Source: Neoceratodus forsteri (Eukaryota > Chordata > Ceratodontiformes > Ceratodontidae). Taken from it: DNA of 64,000 nt. The stretch's first letter is position 1. The number at the start of each line of letters is the position of its first letter. Where the stretch lies: positions 1,186,853,001-1,186,917,000 of the forward strand of contig CM028132.1 in the NCBI GenBank assembly GCA_016271365.2, given 5' to 3'. Below, one piece after another: positions 31,785 to 43,719 of the stretch. Below the pieces are notes generated by a model. It searched no databases and was not told the origin of the DNA. It saw nothing but the letters and a program-made list of their open reading frames with translations. Position numbers and translations under genes: made by a program.

Positions 31785-33825
31785 ACCGTTACACGTCCTG
31801 TAACCGTGGTACTTCTCGGGGCCGCAGTCAAAACACAAGAGGCAATTCAACCACCACATGTCCCTCCCATGCCCATCTCTCTGGAGGGGCTGGCAACTCC
31901 AGTTCTCAATTACCTCCTAGGGCTTTCCCCTCCACTCCTCACCCAAGCCCCGGAGGTGGCAGGGGGTCATTTTGCCCTTCATTTGGAGACTTGGCAACAG
32001 GTAACGACAGATGCATGGGTACTCCAGATTATTCAAACTGGCCATACACTGGAACTAATTTCAGTACCACCTCCACTTCCTCTTCAGAAGCTTCAGTATC
32101 CTCAGGGACACCTTCCTATACTCCAGGAGGAACTTACTGCCGTACTAACCAAACAGGCCATTGTTCCAGTTCCGTTGTCACAACAACAGGGTTTTTATTC
32201 CCATTTCTTTCTGGCACCCAAGAAAACTGGAGACCTCAGACCAATACTGGATTTGAGAAACCTAAATCAGTACATCCAGTACAAACATTTTCAGATGGTT
32301 ACCTTGACATCCATCATGCCTCTTCTACAACAAGGAGATTGGATGTGCGCGCTCTGGATATGAAAGACTCATATCTTCATATCCCCATTTATCTAGCACA
32401 TCAGCAATACCTACGCTTCCACCTGCTGGGCCAAAATGACCACTTTCGGGCTCTGCCCTTCGAACTTTTGCCAGCCCCATGGGTTTTTACCAAATGCCTA
32501 GCCGTGGCTGCAGGGGCATTGAGAAAAAAGGGTCACTTTGTCTTCCCCCGTTTGGATGATTGGCTAATAAAAGCAGATACTAAGGAACATCTGCTATCCT
32601 CCCTCTCAGAGACCCTCCAGTTGTTCCACAATCTTGGCATTACGGAAAACTGGCCCAAGTCCAGTCCTCATCCGCCCCGATCGCTCCAGTATATAGGGGC
32701 TATACTGGACACGACTGTCACCAAGGCCTATCTACCCCCTGCTCGTCAGGCTACCCTGATTGGCCTAGTCTCACAGATTCGGTCACGAAAGATAGTCAGT
32801 GCCCACTTTATGTTGTGCCTCCTTGGGCACATGGCCACGGCCATCCAAACCGTGGAGTTTGCACACCTTCAGATGCGTCCTATCCAATGGGTTGTACAAG
32901 AGCAATGCTGCCAGAAAACAGGGCAATTCGAAGACCCCATCAGGATGACTCCATCCCTCAAGTCTGATGGTGGACGCTCCACTCCAATCTCAATTAGGGC
33001 ATGCCTTTTCGCGCTTCCCCTCCTCACCAAGTCCTGACAAAAGATGCCTCTCTAGAAGGATGGGGGGCCCATCTCAGTCCGTACAGGACTCAGGGCACGT
33101 GGCCTTTAGGTCACAATAGTCACCATATCAATCTTCTGGAAATGAGGGCAGTCCTTCTGGCACTGCACGCCTTCAGTTCTCATTTGACCCCAGGTCACCT
33201 ACTGGAACAGTTGGGTAACATGACAGTAGTCTGTTACCTCAACAAACAAGGAGGGACACTGTCTAGCTCCCTTTGCCTAGAAGCAATCAAGGTGTGGTGT
33301 GAAGCGATTAAACAACAATGGACGCTCACGGCCGTTCATCTCCAGGGCTGTCACAACCAGTTAGCGGACCTCTTGAGTCGCCAGTCCTCAGCTCACGAGT
33401 GGACACTGCTTGGCTCAGTCTTTCAGAATCTCTTTCATCTCTGGGGCACTCCACAAATAGATCTGTTTGCATCCCCAGAAAACCACAGGCTCCCCAAATA
33501 CTTCTCCACTATCCCGAACACAAGGGGAAGCTCTATAGATGCCCTGTCCCAACCTTGGACAGGACTCTTCTTATATGCCTTCATCCCACTCCCTCTCCTT
33601 CCCCACACTTTAATGAAGCTAAAGATGAAGCCTGCCATGATGATTCTCATAGCTCCCATGTGGCCTCGACAAGCATGGTTCCCACTTCTGCAACAGTTAT
33701 CGATTGTGGAACCTGTTCCATTGCCGTTCAGGACGGACCTCTTGACGTGGTGCCAAGGCTCCCTCATGCATCCCAATTTGAAGACCCTCCGTCTTCATGC
33801 TTGGCTCCTGAAGACATCTTCATAA
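31785..33825 (+). pseudogene. DIRS-D RT, RNase H and Dam-like domains
   Basis: The RT N-terminus (up to 32363) has GFYSHFFLAPKKTGDLRPIL. After a frameshift, 31991-33037 holds DMKDSYLHIPIYLAHQ, KCLAVAAGALRKKGHFVF and PRLDDWLIKAD; the usual Tyr before L-D-D is Arg. RNase H at 33001-33825 has TKDASLEGWGAHL, INLLEMRAVLLALHAF, TVVCYLNKQGGT and HNQLADLLSRQ. It is followed by LWGTPQIDLFASPENHRLPK, DALSQPWTGLFLYAF and MMILIAPMWPRQAWF of the Dam-like domain. The 3' 508 nt overlap the recombinase frame. Confidence 0.92.
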
Positions 33826-34850
33826 GCAGACTACAAGTCTCTTCTCAGGTAGCTGATGTTCTGCTAGCCACCGGGAAGCAGGCTACCCGGGATACCTACA
33901 ATTCTAAGTGGAAACGTTTCTCCATTTGGTCCGCTTCTCAATCGCTGGACCCTTATTCTTGCCCTCTCACGAATGTCTTGGACTACTTGGCCTCCTTATC
34001 CTCAGAGGGCCTTAGCTATTCTTCTATAAAAGTCCACTTGGCTGCCATCTCTGCCTTCCATGCACCGTTGGATGGTCGGCTTTTGTATCAATACCATTTA
34101 GCCAAGATGTTTTTGAAAGGCATATTACATCTGAAGCCTTCTATTCGGTGTTCCATTCCTCCATGGGATTTGAATTTCATGACTGAAAATTTAATAGTGG
34201 ACCCCTTTGAATCGGGTGCCACTTGTGACCTGTGTTTCCTCTCCTGGAAAACACTATTGCTGGTGGCCATCACTTCTGCTTAACAAATTTCTGAGCTTCG
34301 TGCCCTTATGTGCAGAGAACCTCATCTTACCTTTCATAGGGACAGAGCTGTGCTTTACACTAACCCTTCCTTTCTGCCTAAGGTGGTTTCCGAACAAACT
34401 TTGAATAAGTCCTTGGAGTTACCGGTCTTTTACCCTGAGTTCTCCAATCCAGGTGAATATCTTTTGCATACGATGGATGTCCATCGCATCCTGCGTTACT
34501 ATACTGATCGGACGAAGTCCTTTCGCAAAATCTCACAACTGTTTATTACCTTTGCCCCAGGTTGTGAGGGCCTTCTGGTTGCAAAATGCACCCTCTCTAG
34601 CTGGCTAGCCTAATGCATTACATTTTGTTACAAAAAATACAACAAACCCTTACCGGGCCATGTCCAAGCCCTTTCCACTAGGGCCATAGCGGGTGCAGTG
34701 GCTTGTTTTAAGGGTGCCTCCATTACTGATATTTGCAATGTGGCCACCTGGTCTACCATCCATACCTTTACTAGGCATTACAATCTGGATGTTGCCTTGC
34801 GAAGCAGAACAGCCTTCGGCCAAGCCATCCTACAGGGCATCCTGTCATAA
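33318..34850 (+). pseudogene. DIRS-D tyrosine recombinase
   Basis: The frame opens inside the RNase H-MT coding region, an overlap typical of DIRS elements. The core-binding domain has DTYNSKWKRFSIWSASQSLD and SSIKVHLAAISAFHAPL. A TAA replaces the codon expected for the first catalytic Arg (AITSA-stop-QISEL, near 34281). Further on, QALSTRAIAGAVA has Leu instead of the catalytic His of RAHSTR, and TFTRHYNLDVA keeps the Tyr. Two catalytic positions are therefore lost. Confidence 0.9.
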
Positions 34851-34889
34851 TTGTCCTCCGTCATGGACATAACTGCTGGGAACTCTCCC

Positions 34890-35000
34890 AGAAGTAATGA
34901 CCTACTGCAAGAGACCATTCCACAGAAGATAGTGTGGTTACATAAGAACTTACTGTAATAGTAGATCTTCACGGAATGTCTCTTGCAGTAGGTCCAATCC
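34890..35000. repeat. DIRS-D internal complementary region
   Basis: ATGACCTACTGCAAGAGACC, ATTCCACAGAAGAT (reverse of the left end) directly abuts TAAGAACTTACTGTAATAGT, AGATCTTCACGG and TCTCTTGCAGTAGGTCC (reverse of the right end). Confidence 0.9.
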
Positions 35001-35124
35001 GGCCCTCCGTCCCCCTGCCTTCTCTAACAAGGAAATCCTGATCTAAGGACTTAGGGTTAGCACTCACTGGTGCCTCGGTTTCCCTCAGTCCTTGCCTTTG
35101 CGAGCTGAATCTGGTGGGGAACAG

Positions 35125-35310
35125 AGGATACCAGGGACCGCCCTCACTTATACAGGGAGCAAGGAGATGATGTCATGGATGGGCGGTCCCTGGTAAAAGA
35201 CTGCTGAAAAAGCTGCCGTGTGACAGCGCTCTCTGCTAGAACCTCCCAGAAGTAATGACCTACTGCAAGAGACATTCCTCGAACATCTACTGTTATGGTA
35301 AGTTCTTACC
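35125..35310. repeat. DIRS-D right ITR
   Basis: Inverted partner of 28998-29195. It contains GGTCCCTGGTAAAAGACTGC and AGAAGTAATGACCTACTGCA and ends near GGTAAGTTCTTA, after which DIRS-F begins without any gap. Confidence 0.88.
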
Positions 35311-35556
35311 TAACCGCACTTTCTAGGAGTGGTATATGGTTCACACATCCACATACTGGCAGTTCGTCCTTGGGAGCTGATTTGCCAGAACATGTTTAAG
35401 CAAAGCTCCTCCCACCACCCAGGTGGTATTACTATTGGCTCCACCCTGTGACATCAGACCTTACACGTGGGAAGCAGGGATCCATGTGCGACTTGCCATG
35501 GGGAGGTAGAGGTGGTGTGTGTTCAGTATGTGAACCATGTACCACTCCTAGAACGT
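35311..35556 (-). repeat. DIRS-F remnant: ITR and left half of ICR
   Basis: TTCTAGGAGTGGTATATGGT at the left and ATGTACCACTCCTAGAAC at the right are inverted copies, as are ITR and ICR of DIRS-H (43924-44180). CTCCTCCCACCACCCAGGTG and TGACATCAGA also match that family's ITR. The ICR stops at GAACGTA, where DIRS-E is inserted, and resumes at 59490. Confidence 0.78.
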
Positions 35557-35770
35557 ACAGTTGCATACTTACCGTAATGGTAGATCTGCGAGGGGCATCT
35601 CTTGCAGCAGGTTATACACTTGGGTCATTGCCAGAGGGCGCTGTGGTGCACAGCAGCTCTCTTCTAGCAGTCTTTTTCCAGGGGCCGCCACACATGACAT
35701 CATCATTCTGCTCCTATATAAGAGTGGGCAGTCCCTGGTATCCTCAGTTGACCGACAGATTCAGCTCGCT
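35557..35770. repeat. DIRS-E left ITR
   Basis: Inverted partner of 59340-59489: TCTCTTGCAGCAGGTTATAC, CAGAGGGCGCTGTGGTGCAC, AGCAGCTCTCTTCTAGCAGT and CTCCTATATAAGAGTGGGCA all recur inverted there. The TATA word appears in both ITRs. The 35771-35851 stretch to the ICR is non-coding. Confidence 0.9.
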
Positions 35771-35851
35771 AAGCGAGGACCAAGGGAAATCTGAGGTACC
35801 ACAGGTATCCCTTCCCACATGTATTTGCATGAGAAGTTGTCATCTTAGAGA

Positions 35852-35970
35852 AGGAGAGGGAGGGATCATACCTGCTGCAAGAGATACCCCTTGAAGATCT
35901 ACTGTTACGATAAGTACGCAATTGTACTATCTTCCACAGGGATAATCTCTTGCAGCAGGTAATACAATTG
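35852..35970. repeat. DIRS-E internal complementary region
   Basis: TACCTGCTGCAAGAGATACC, CCTTGAAGATCTACTGTTAC and GATAAGTACGCAATTGT reverse the left end. ACTATCTTCCACAGGGATAA followed by TCTCTTGCAGCAGGTAATAC reverses the right end. Confidence 0.9.
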
Positions 35971-35989
35971 GGATGACTCCCAAGTAGTA

Positions 35990-37298
35990 AACCCAGGAAG
36001 GGTGGAAGTTATGACAGAAGGCCTTGTAGGACAGCTCAGCCAAAAGCCGTCCTATGACGCGAAGCAATGTCTAAGTTGTAATGCTTCATGAAAGTATGTA
36101 TTGTGGATCATGTGGCTGCATTGCAGATATCTGTGCTAGAAGCCCTTTGAACAGGCCGTGGCTCTGGTAGAATGGGCTTGGCCAGGTCCTGGTAATGGCT
36201 TGTTATATTTCTTACAACAAAAGGTTATTCAATGTGCCAGCCAGTTGGAGAGGGTCTGTTTAGCGACCAGGAAACCTTCCTTGGTTGAGGCAATGGTAAC
36301 AAAAAGCTGAGGAATTTTTCTAACAGATTTGGTACTATTTATATAGTATCTCAACATACGATGGTCATCTAAGGTGTGTAGGAGGTAGTCTCCCCAATTA
36401 GAATGCTCAGGGTAGTAAACTGGCAATTCTATGGACTGATTTAAGGTGTTTTCCGAGACCACCTTAGGTAAAAAAGGAAGGACTGGTTCAGAGAGCCACT
36501 CTGTCTTTGTGAAAGATTAGGTAAGGCTCTCTACACTTTAGGGCATGAAGCTCAGATATACGGCGAGCGGAAGTGACAGCCACTAAAAATAGTGTCTTCC
36601 AAGAAAGGAAGCGGAGGTCGCATGTGGCCGTTGGTTCACAAGGCTCGAGGGTCAGTTTTTCCAATAGGGAATTCAAATCTCTGGGGGGGTCTCATGGGAG
36701 GTTTGATGTGTAACATTCCCGTTAAGAACACTTTGGCAAGATGATGTTGACACAGTAGTCTCCCTTCCAAGAGCTCATGGAAGGCCGAGATAAAGGCCAC
36801 GTGAACTTTAATAGAGGAGTAGCTCAAACCTGACTCGGCAAGTGAGGCCAGGTAGTCCAATACTTTAGTCAGCGGACATGAATAAGGGTCCAACAACCAG
36901 GAAGCGGCCCATATGAAGAAGCATTTCCATTTCACATTATATGTTTCTCTGGTGGATGGTTTGTGTAAAGCCAACAGAATACTGGCCACTGGTGAGAAGA
37001 CTTGAAGATGGTCTATGAAAGTGCCCTCAGTAGCCATGTGTGAAAGTGTAGTGATTTCAGGTTGGGATGAAGAAGGGTCCCTTGATCTTGAGTCAACAGA
37101 TCTGACCTGATTGGCAACAGAATGGGGTCTGCTACTGAGAACTGTTGAAGTAGGGGAAACCACCTGCAGGCGCCACACAGGGGCTATGAGGATCATGGTG
37201 GCAGGTTCTAGTTGTTGTTTCAGTAGAGTCTGTTGCAGGAGTGGGACGGGGGGGGGGAGCATATAAGAAGAGTTCTGTCCATGGTTGGGACAGGGCAT
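35990..37298 (-). pseudogene. DIRS-E tyrosine recombinase
   Basis: The core-binding domain (36636-37298) has TYNVKWKCFFIWAASWLLD and SSIKVHVAFISAFHELLE. The first catalytic Arg is kept in VAVTSARRISELHAL (36488-36676). QAHSTRATA near 36180 keeps the H-x-x-R box. The C-terminus then shifts frame, and ACATGATC replaces part of the N-V-A-T-W segment before the Tyr region. The N-terminal frame also includes the end of the MT-like domain (ATMILIAPVW), because a frameshift at the G-run near 37249 moved it. Confidence 0.87.
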
Positions 37299-38385
37299 CT
37301 ATAGACAGTCCCTTTCTGTTCAGGATAATGGAATAGTATCTGGTAGTCGGTGATTCCTGGGGGAGGCAAAAAGGTCGATATGCGGGGTCCCCCCACAACC
37401 CAAAGATCATCTGAAGAACCTTGTAATAAAGTGTCCACTCATGCGTGGAGGACTGGCAACTAAGAATACCAGCCAGGGTGTTGTGGCGTCCCGGTAGATG
37501 GACGGTTAACAACGATAGGTGTTGAAATATGACTTCCTGCCAAACCATCATCGTCTCCTTGCAGAGGGTGCAGCACTTGGTACATCCTTGTTTGTTCAGA
37601 TAGTACACCACTGAGGTGTTGTCTGATTGGATCAGTAGGTGCCCCAGGGAGAGGTGGGGTCGGAAAGCCTGAAGGGTGAGGCGGACTGCTCTTATTTCTA
37701 GTAGATTTATATGAGGAGAACGGGAGAATCGAGGCCACCTGCCCTGCGTCCAGTAGGGACCCAGGTGTGCTCACCAGCCTTGCAGGGAGGCATCCGTGGT
37801 CAACATCTGCTGGGGAGGAGGGGACTGAAAGGGTATGCCTCGGGATAGGTTGGCACGCTGGGTCCACCAATTCAGGGCCGAGCATAAAATGGGAGTGGCT
37901 CTGATTTTGTCTTTGAAATCACCTGTTTTTTGTCGCCACTGATTCTGAAGAGTCCATTGGTCTAGTCTCATATGTAGATGGGCAAAGTCTACCACAGGGA
38001 TGGCTGCGGCCATATGCCCCAGAAGGAATAAGAGATGTCTGGCTGTGATAAATTGTTGAGTTTGTAGCTGGGAGGCCAGAGACAGAAGTCTGTCGTCTAT
38101 CGGCAGGGAGATAAGACCTGGCGGAGTCAGTATCCAGAACAGATCCTATATACTGGAGCGACTGGGTAGGGGTTGGATTGGACTTGGGCCAATTGACTGT
38201 AATTCCTAGGGACTGGAAGAGAGTGAGGGTCACCTGGAGGGACAAAAGCAGAGAGGTTTAAGAGTCTGCTTTTATAAGCCAATCATCCAGGTACAGGAAG
38301 ACACAATGTCTGTACTGTCTCAGGGCTGCCACCACTACCACTAGACACTTGGTAAAGACTCTCAGGGCGGATACCTCAGAGTAAT
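37132..38385 (-). pseudogene. DIRS-E RT C-terminal half, RNase H and Dam-like domain
   Basis: At the right edge RT resumes with VFTKCLVVVVAALRQYRH and VFLYLDDWLIKAD (catalytic Asp pair kept). The connection region covers 37771-38245 in two frames (SLQYIGSVLDTDSARSYLP). RNase H has MVYYLNKQGCTKC and VHLPGRHNTLAGILSCQSST (37132-37611). The Dam-like segment reads IFGLWGDPAYRPFCLPQES, a frameshifted and altered version of WGTPxIDLFASPEN. Confidence 0.87.
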
Positions 38386-39750
38386 ATCCAAAGTGGAGGC
38401 AAAAAAATACCTCTCAAATGTACTAGGGAAGACCAGGCATAGTGGTGATGGCCTTAATCTGAAACTAATCTCCCTTACCCTTGATGAACTGTTGGTACCC
38501 CTGACAAAAATCCTCAACCTCTCCCTCATCTCGGACAAATTCCCCAAGCTGTGGAAAGCCACAGTTGTAACCCATTTACAAAAGTGGTAGTAGGACAAGT
38601 TACACAAATTTTAGACCAATCTCTATTCTCCCTCCAATCTCCAAAGCCCTTGAGAGGATTGTATACGATCAGCTCATACATTACCTTGACAAATATCAAC
38701 TGCAATGCCAACAGCAATATGGCTTCAGAAAACTCCACAGCACCACAACAGCGCTAGTAGAGTTCACAGGGTACATACATGATGCCTTCGATCATGGGCA
38801 CTTGGTGGGGGCTACCTTTATTGATCTCACCAAGGCCTTCGATACTGTCAACCATGACCTCCTCCTGTCCCAATTAGGTGTCACGGGTCTATCCCCCGAC
38901 TCACTGTGCTGGTTCAGAAGTTACCGCTTGGGAAGGATACAGCGGATAATATTTAACACACTCTCGGAATCCCAACCCGTGAGTAGTGGAGTTCCCCAGG
39001 GATCCGTATTAGGCCCACTACTTTTCATCCTTTTCTTAAATCAACTTCCCCAAGCCTGTCTACATAAAATCCTTCTCCACGCTGATGATGATGTCCTATA
39101 CACTAGCCACCTAGACCATGTCACACTGGAACAACGGCTACAGCAGGACCTCAACAATGTTGAAGACTGGTTCAGTAGCGCAAAGCTTCTCTTAAATTAT
39201 AAAAAAAAAAAAAAAAGACCATGCTCTCTGCCTTGACCCACAGTCGACTCAAGGCATCCACAGTTAATATACAAAACAAACAAAATGAAGCTATCGAAAT
39301 GATCCACAACTGTATATATCTTGGTGTCACTCTCGATAGCTCCCTCTCCTATTCCACTCATGCTGACCTCATTGCCAAGTCTGCTAATCGTAAATTGGGT
39401 CAGCTATATAAACACTGGCACCGCCTCACTGAAGCAGCCCTTCAGCTTGCAATAACCAGCTTGGTCTTCTCAATCATTGATTATGGCCTTCCTATTTACA
39501 GTGCCCCTGACACCACCCTCAATCGGATTGCCATCACACTGAACAAAGCCTGCAGGTTAGTCCTAGGTGCACCACGCCTAACTCATACATGTAACCTCTA
39601 CTCACAATCTGGCTGGCTAAATCTGGAAAATAGGATTTGCTACCATGTTTGTCTCCTAGCCAAAAAAGCAGCCCTAAGACTCCTACCTCCAGGTACCAGC
39701 ACAATGCTCTGCTTTGCAGAATCATCAAGACCGACTACGTCATCAAACAA
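38386..39750 (+). pseudogene. L2-c LINE RT, left part
   Basis: Plus strand: EAKKYLSNVLGKTRHSGDGL (linker), IDLTKAFDTVNHDLLLSQLG, VPQGSVLGPLLFILFLNQLP, then HADDDVLYTS at the catalytic box (Tyr to His, extra Asp), LQQDLNNVEDWFSSAKLLLN, an A-run frameshift at 39200-39216, and IYLGVTLDSSLSYSTHADLI up to the C-terminal end (39221-39750). It continues at 55950 after the DIRS-G/DIRS-H block. It is 5'-truncated inside the endonuclease-RT linker and lies in the RT of DIRS-E. Confidence 0.88.
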
Positions 39751-39755
39751 GAAAT

Positions 39756-39990
39756 GAAAATTACATACCTACCGTAATTCTTGATCTTCTCTTGTATCTT
39801 CACCATTCATTACTGCTTGGGTTAGTGCCGGAGGCGCGCACACCCTTCTGAGGAGTTTTTTTTTTTTTGGAGTCAGCTCCAGCAGGCGCCGCTCTCGGCG
39901 CGACGTGCCTCAATCATCATGTGAGGCGGCCGTTAGGTGCCGCAGACTCCTCCTCTATCTCAGTTCTGGTAGCCGGAGAGGCGAAAATAA
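39756..39990. repeat. DIRS-G left ITR
   Basis: Inverted partner of 43720-43923. Shared: CACCATTCATTACTGCTTGG, GTTAGTGCCGG, GCGCGCAC, then a T-run, GAGTCRGCTCCAGC and TCCTCTATCTCAGTTCTG. It starts GAAAATTACATACCTACCGT. Confidence 0.9.
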
Positions 39991-40944
39991 AGGGTAAGAA
40001 AAAGGAAAGCGAGGCAAGAGAGCCGAGGGACAGAAAAAGGAAAGGATATAAACTGAAAAAGGAATAAGCCGGTAGAGAATAGACAGAAGAGAGAGAATTC
40101 CTACCCTAAGGGACCGCAGGGCCTCCTTTCCGGGGTGGCTCTAAGGGAGGAACAGAGAGCGGGAAAGAGAAAGAAGAAGAAGGAGAAGAAGAGAAGGAGG
40201 CATGTTGAGAGGGGAGAATAGTGCTCATCAAGCATTGGTTGAGAGGCTTATAGGCTCGAGACTAACAAGGGAGCAAGAATCCCAGTTGCTAGGACTGAGG
40301 GGAGGTTCAACTGAACAACCTGGACAGATCCGAATGAGGGTAACATCTCTGAACTCTCAACATGCCAAGTCCCTACATCCTAGCTGAGGGCTCATGGACT
40401 GCCCGGGCAGAACCTGTTCCGGGAAGAGCGCCCACCCAGGAAGGGGACTAAGTCCCTTAGCACCCTGTTAAGTGCTAACACAGCCGTGTATGGGAAAGAT
40501 TATACCTTTCCGAAGGCAACTTTGTATGAAGGATAGAGTGGGAACTCAATCAGACTCCCTAGGCAAGGCAAGCAAACGCTCAAGGCTAACAAGTTCAAGC
40601 AGCAGTTAGAATGAGCTCAAAGATAATACCTGCCAGGGGGGATTCTAAATGTTGCTGAGGCCAAGTTAGAACACGGTCTCTTAAGCTGTGAAACTGCATA
40701 ACCTGAAGAAGGTATTTAGAAGTCGCAACCTAAGGGTGGTCAGAAAGAGTTCCCTCAGAATAAGAGAAAGTGCAAACCGTGCTCGTTCCTTCTTATCTTG
40801 AGGAAAAAAGGAACCATTCATGGAGAATGGAAAACAGAAGGTTTTTTTATTTTTTTTATTTTGCAAAAACGCCAAAGGAAGGAAGAGGAATGAGACGGGA
40901 GGGGGAGACGCCACAGAAGGAGGCCACTGAGGGGAAGGTGGAAG

Positions 40945-41060
40945 GGTATCAGTAATGAATGGTGAAGATACAAGAGAAGATCAAGAATTACGGTAGGTAC
41001 GTAATTTTCATATCTTCCCTTGTCAATCTTCACCATTCATTACTGCTTGGGTGAGTACCA
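40945..41060. repeat. DIRS-G internal complementary region
   Basis: AGTAATGAATGGTGAAGATA, CAAGAGAAGATCAAGAATTA and CGGTAGGTACGTAATTTTC reverse the left end. ATATCTTCCCTTGTCAATCT and TCACCATTCATTACTGCTTG reverse the right end. Confidence 0.9.
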
Positions 41061-41163
41061 AGCCCCCTTAGAAAAGGGGGTAGAACCCTGAGGAAACAAG
41101 ACCCCCAGCCTCCTACTGGTGAGAAACAGAAGGGGAAGACCCTGGGCTAATCTAGAGAGAAGC

Positions 41164-43564
41164 CTATGGGGGAGAAGAGCTAGGAGGTGCCCCCCGAGGA
41201 TGGGGAGACGGAGGAAGCCCCTGCAGTAATCTCCTAGCTCTGGAGGAAAATAGACGGGTCCCCCGGAAAGCGGAGCGAATCACCCTACGCCGGGCCAGGG
41301 GTGACAACCTTGATAGACGATGCCATGCCGTCTGCCTAATGCAGATCGCTAAGCCTGGAAGCCACCTCATTGGCGTCATAAGATGCCCTTGCTTGGTGTC
41401 TTGCCAGCTCCAGGCCTATAGCGGAGAGGGCAATAGGCTGTCTGGTTTGCTCCGTATCAGGCATTGATGCTAAGAGCTGAGAGAGCATCGACCACAGATG
41501 CCTACTGTAGGCAGTGTGATGAGCCTGATGTGATGCAATGCAAGCCATCGCACGAGAGGAAGAGAACACTCTTCGCCCCCACCGGTTGAATTGTAGGAAT
41601 CGAACCGTGGACGGTCGTGCGCCAGGCGGTGGCGCCCGGAAGGAGTCTCTAGGTATACCAAACCTGAGGGCGGGTTGGGAAGTGTACCCAGGGATTCCGA
41701 AGGGGCACAATACCTTCATCGACAGTCTGCCGGGGCTGGAGAAGGGGCGGCTGGCGACTGCCAGGAACGGATAGACGCCTCCTGGAAGGGGACAGGCCAG
41801 AAAGGTACCACCAGGTGCTGGGCACTGAATTCTCCAAGGAATTCACATGTCTCCCGTTCGGTATTGTCATGCCTAACGTAGGAGATTCGAAGATCCCTCA
41901 CCATCCTCGAAAGGAATCGCTGATATTCACTGAAATCAGCATCGGAGGAGATATGAGCAGAGGGTTCCTCTCCCTCAGAGGAGGGAGACGAGGATGATGG
42001 ACAGCTCAAGTGTCCAGAAGATTCCTGTGGCGGTGGGGAGAGGTGAAAGACCCGCTCATGCATATACCTGACATATGAGGGGAAGGCCGCCGCAGAACCT
42101 CTGAACTGCTCCCAGGATAACAGGCCTGTAGGACCGACATGGCCTGGAAGAGCGGGGGGTGGCTGTAGAGGCACTGGAGATGGGCACCTACAAAGAGGCA
42201 ACTAACCTCTGCTAGGGCTCTGAAATCCAGAGAACGGAGCCCGAGCTGGCGGGATTCCGGACAACAGACCAGGTCGTAAAACGGAACCCTGGGGATGCGA
42301 ACCCTGGAAGAGCCCAGAAGGGGATCCTCCCCTGTGATGAGCCTGGGACTGCATGGATCCAGAAGGGCAGTCCGCAGCAACGCCACCGGAGGGGACCCCG
42401 GGGTCCAAGAGGGAAAGGCGGGGCCCAGCACTACGGCTCCTAGTCACCCCCAGGGGTGGCCAGCAGAGACCGCGATGACTGCACCCTGCCCCTCGACCCC
42501 TCGGACTCCGAGAACACCCTCCTCTTCGACCCCAGCATTCTCCCACCCTGAGTGGCGGTAACAGCACCCAGAAGGGTAGCTGTCACAAGCCCCCCAGGAG
42601 GGAGAGCCCCTCCCTCCGCCCCTACTCCATCGCCCCCCCCGGGACCCTGGACCACCCCTAGCCCGAGGGCCCTCAGGGGAGGACAGTAATGGGGACAGCG
42701 GGAGAGGCCCGCTGTGCCGCCTAGCACCACATGCCACCGGGGACCCCGACTCCGAAGAGTCAGGTTGCCAGGATGGGTCCACGTCTGAGTCATCGACCTC
42801 TGAAGAGGAAGAGACCAGCTGAACCATGATGCTAGCAATCTCGGGGGTCCCTGGAGAAATGGCGCCGCGAATGGCACCGGTGCCAGAGACAGCGCCGAAC
42901 GACCTTGGCCCACCCACACCCGCTAGGCCCGCCCCGGCTCCCCCACAGGCGTCGGCTAGGCCACGGCGCCGAACCCAACCCGCGCCGAGAGAGCAATAGG
43001 GCCGCGGCACAGGGCGCTGAAGGCCAGAGCGGCGCCACCGACGGTGCCGGGATCCGAAACGGCACCGGAGGGCGGTGTCGAGGGTCCACCGGTGCCGGGC
43101 CCAGCAGGTGCGGGCCTTGACACTGGGGGAGCCTGCACCTCTGAGGAGGTGACTGCCGAGGCAGTGTACCCGTCACGGCCCCGTGAGGGACCACGACGTT
43201 CCTCCGACACCGTGAAAGAAGCTTCCTCTTTGGCAAGAGAAGAGGAGGAAGCCTCCTCCTCCACAGACCATATAGGCCCGAGAGGGGACCTGGAGGAAGG
43301 GCCTAGAGACCTTACCTGGGAATCCCTGGAGCGACGCCGTCCCCCGAAAGTCGGCGGGGCCTTGCTGATCTTGAACGTACAGACTTCGAGGACACGACGG
43401 TCCATGGAGAAACAAACGTCGCACGTGTCCATATTGTGGTTGGGTCCCAGGCAACGGAGACAGACATCATGCCGGTCCGAGACGGAGAAATGACGGCCAC
43501 AGGAGCACCAACGCATAGGGGCACGGCCCGCCTTCGATTTACGCTTTGCCCCTGAACCTGACAT
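41164..43564 (-). pseudogene. DIRS-G gag-like protein
   Basis: An ATG at 43564 starts MSGSGAKRKSKAGRAPMRW and leads to the Cys/His motif WCSCGRHFSV, CLRCLGPNH, CDVC. A Ser/Pro/Gly-rich linker runs to 42956, where the frame shifts into 42444-43010 (SSSSEVDDSDVDPSW). More frames follow: 41716-42201 with SEGEEPSAHISSDADFSEYQ, and 41336-41719 with SSRAMACIASHQAHHTAYSR and ARASYDANEVASRLSDLH, matching the C-terminal half of other gags. It ends near 41164. At least four frame changes are needed. Confidence 0.78.
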
Positions 43565-43719
43565 GATGCAAACTAAACAAGGCAAAAAACAGCAATAAAG
43601 CACTCGGCGCCATCGATAGAAAATAAAAGAACGGTCTTACCGGAGACGCAAGGCCGAGCGAGTCACTGAAGAAGAAACGAGGAGTCTTGACGATAACCGC
43701 TAACTATTACACCACCGCA

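Larger units (their letters stand above)
28998..35310 (+). mobile_element. DIRS-D: plus-strand DIRS with ITRs, ICR and a SINE-like insert
   Basis: Gene order on the plus strand is left ITR with TATA box, gag (29259-31170), SINE-like insert (31220-31769), RT-RNase H-MT (31785-33825), tyrosine recombinase (33318-34850, overlapping), ICR (34890-35000), right ITR. Two frameshifts in RT and stops in the recombinase inactivate it. Gag is similar to that of DIRS-E (MMIQIQKVMGFSTTEQ against MMVQIQKIMGFSTTEH). Confidence 0.92.

Noticed and set aside
31300..31831. Open frames on both strands within SINE-like insert 1
   Set aside because: They lie in a 15-bp-TSD insert with a non-coding head, and no motif is recognisable.
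38590..38800. Plus-strand frame with stops taken as a separate gene
   Set aside because: It is the frameshifted finger region of the L2-c RT; motifs continue on either side.
42295..43493. Plus-strand open frames in GC-rich DNA (for example 43044-43493)
   Set aside because: They are shadows of DIRS-G gag on the opposite strand, rich in Gly, Arg and Pro, with no domain motif.
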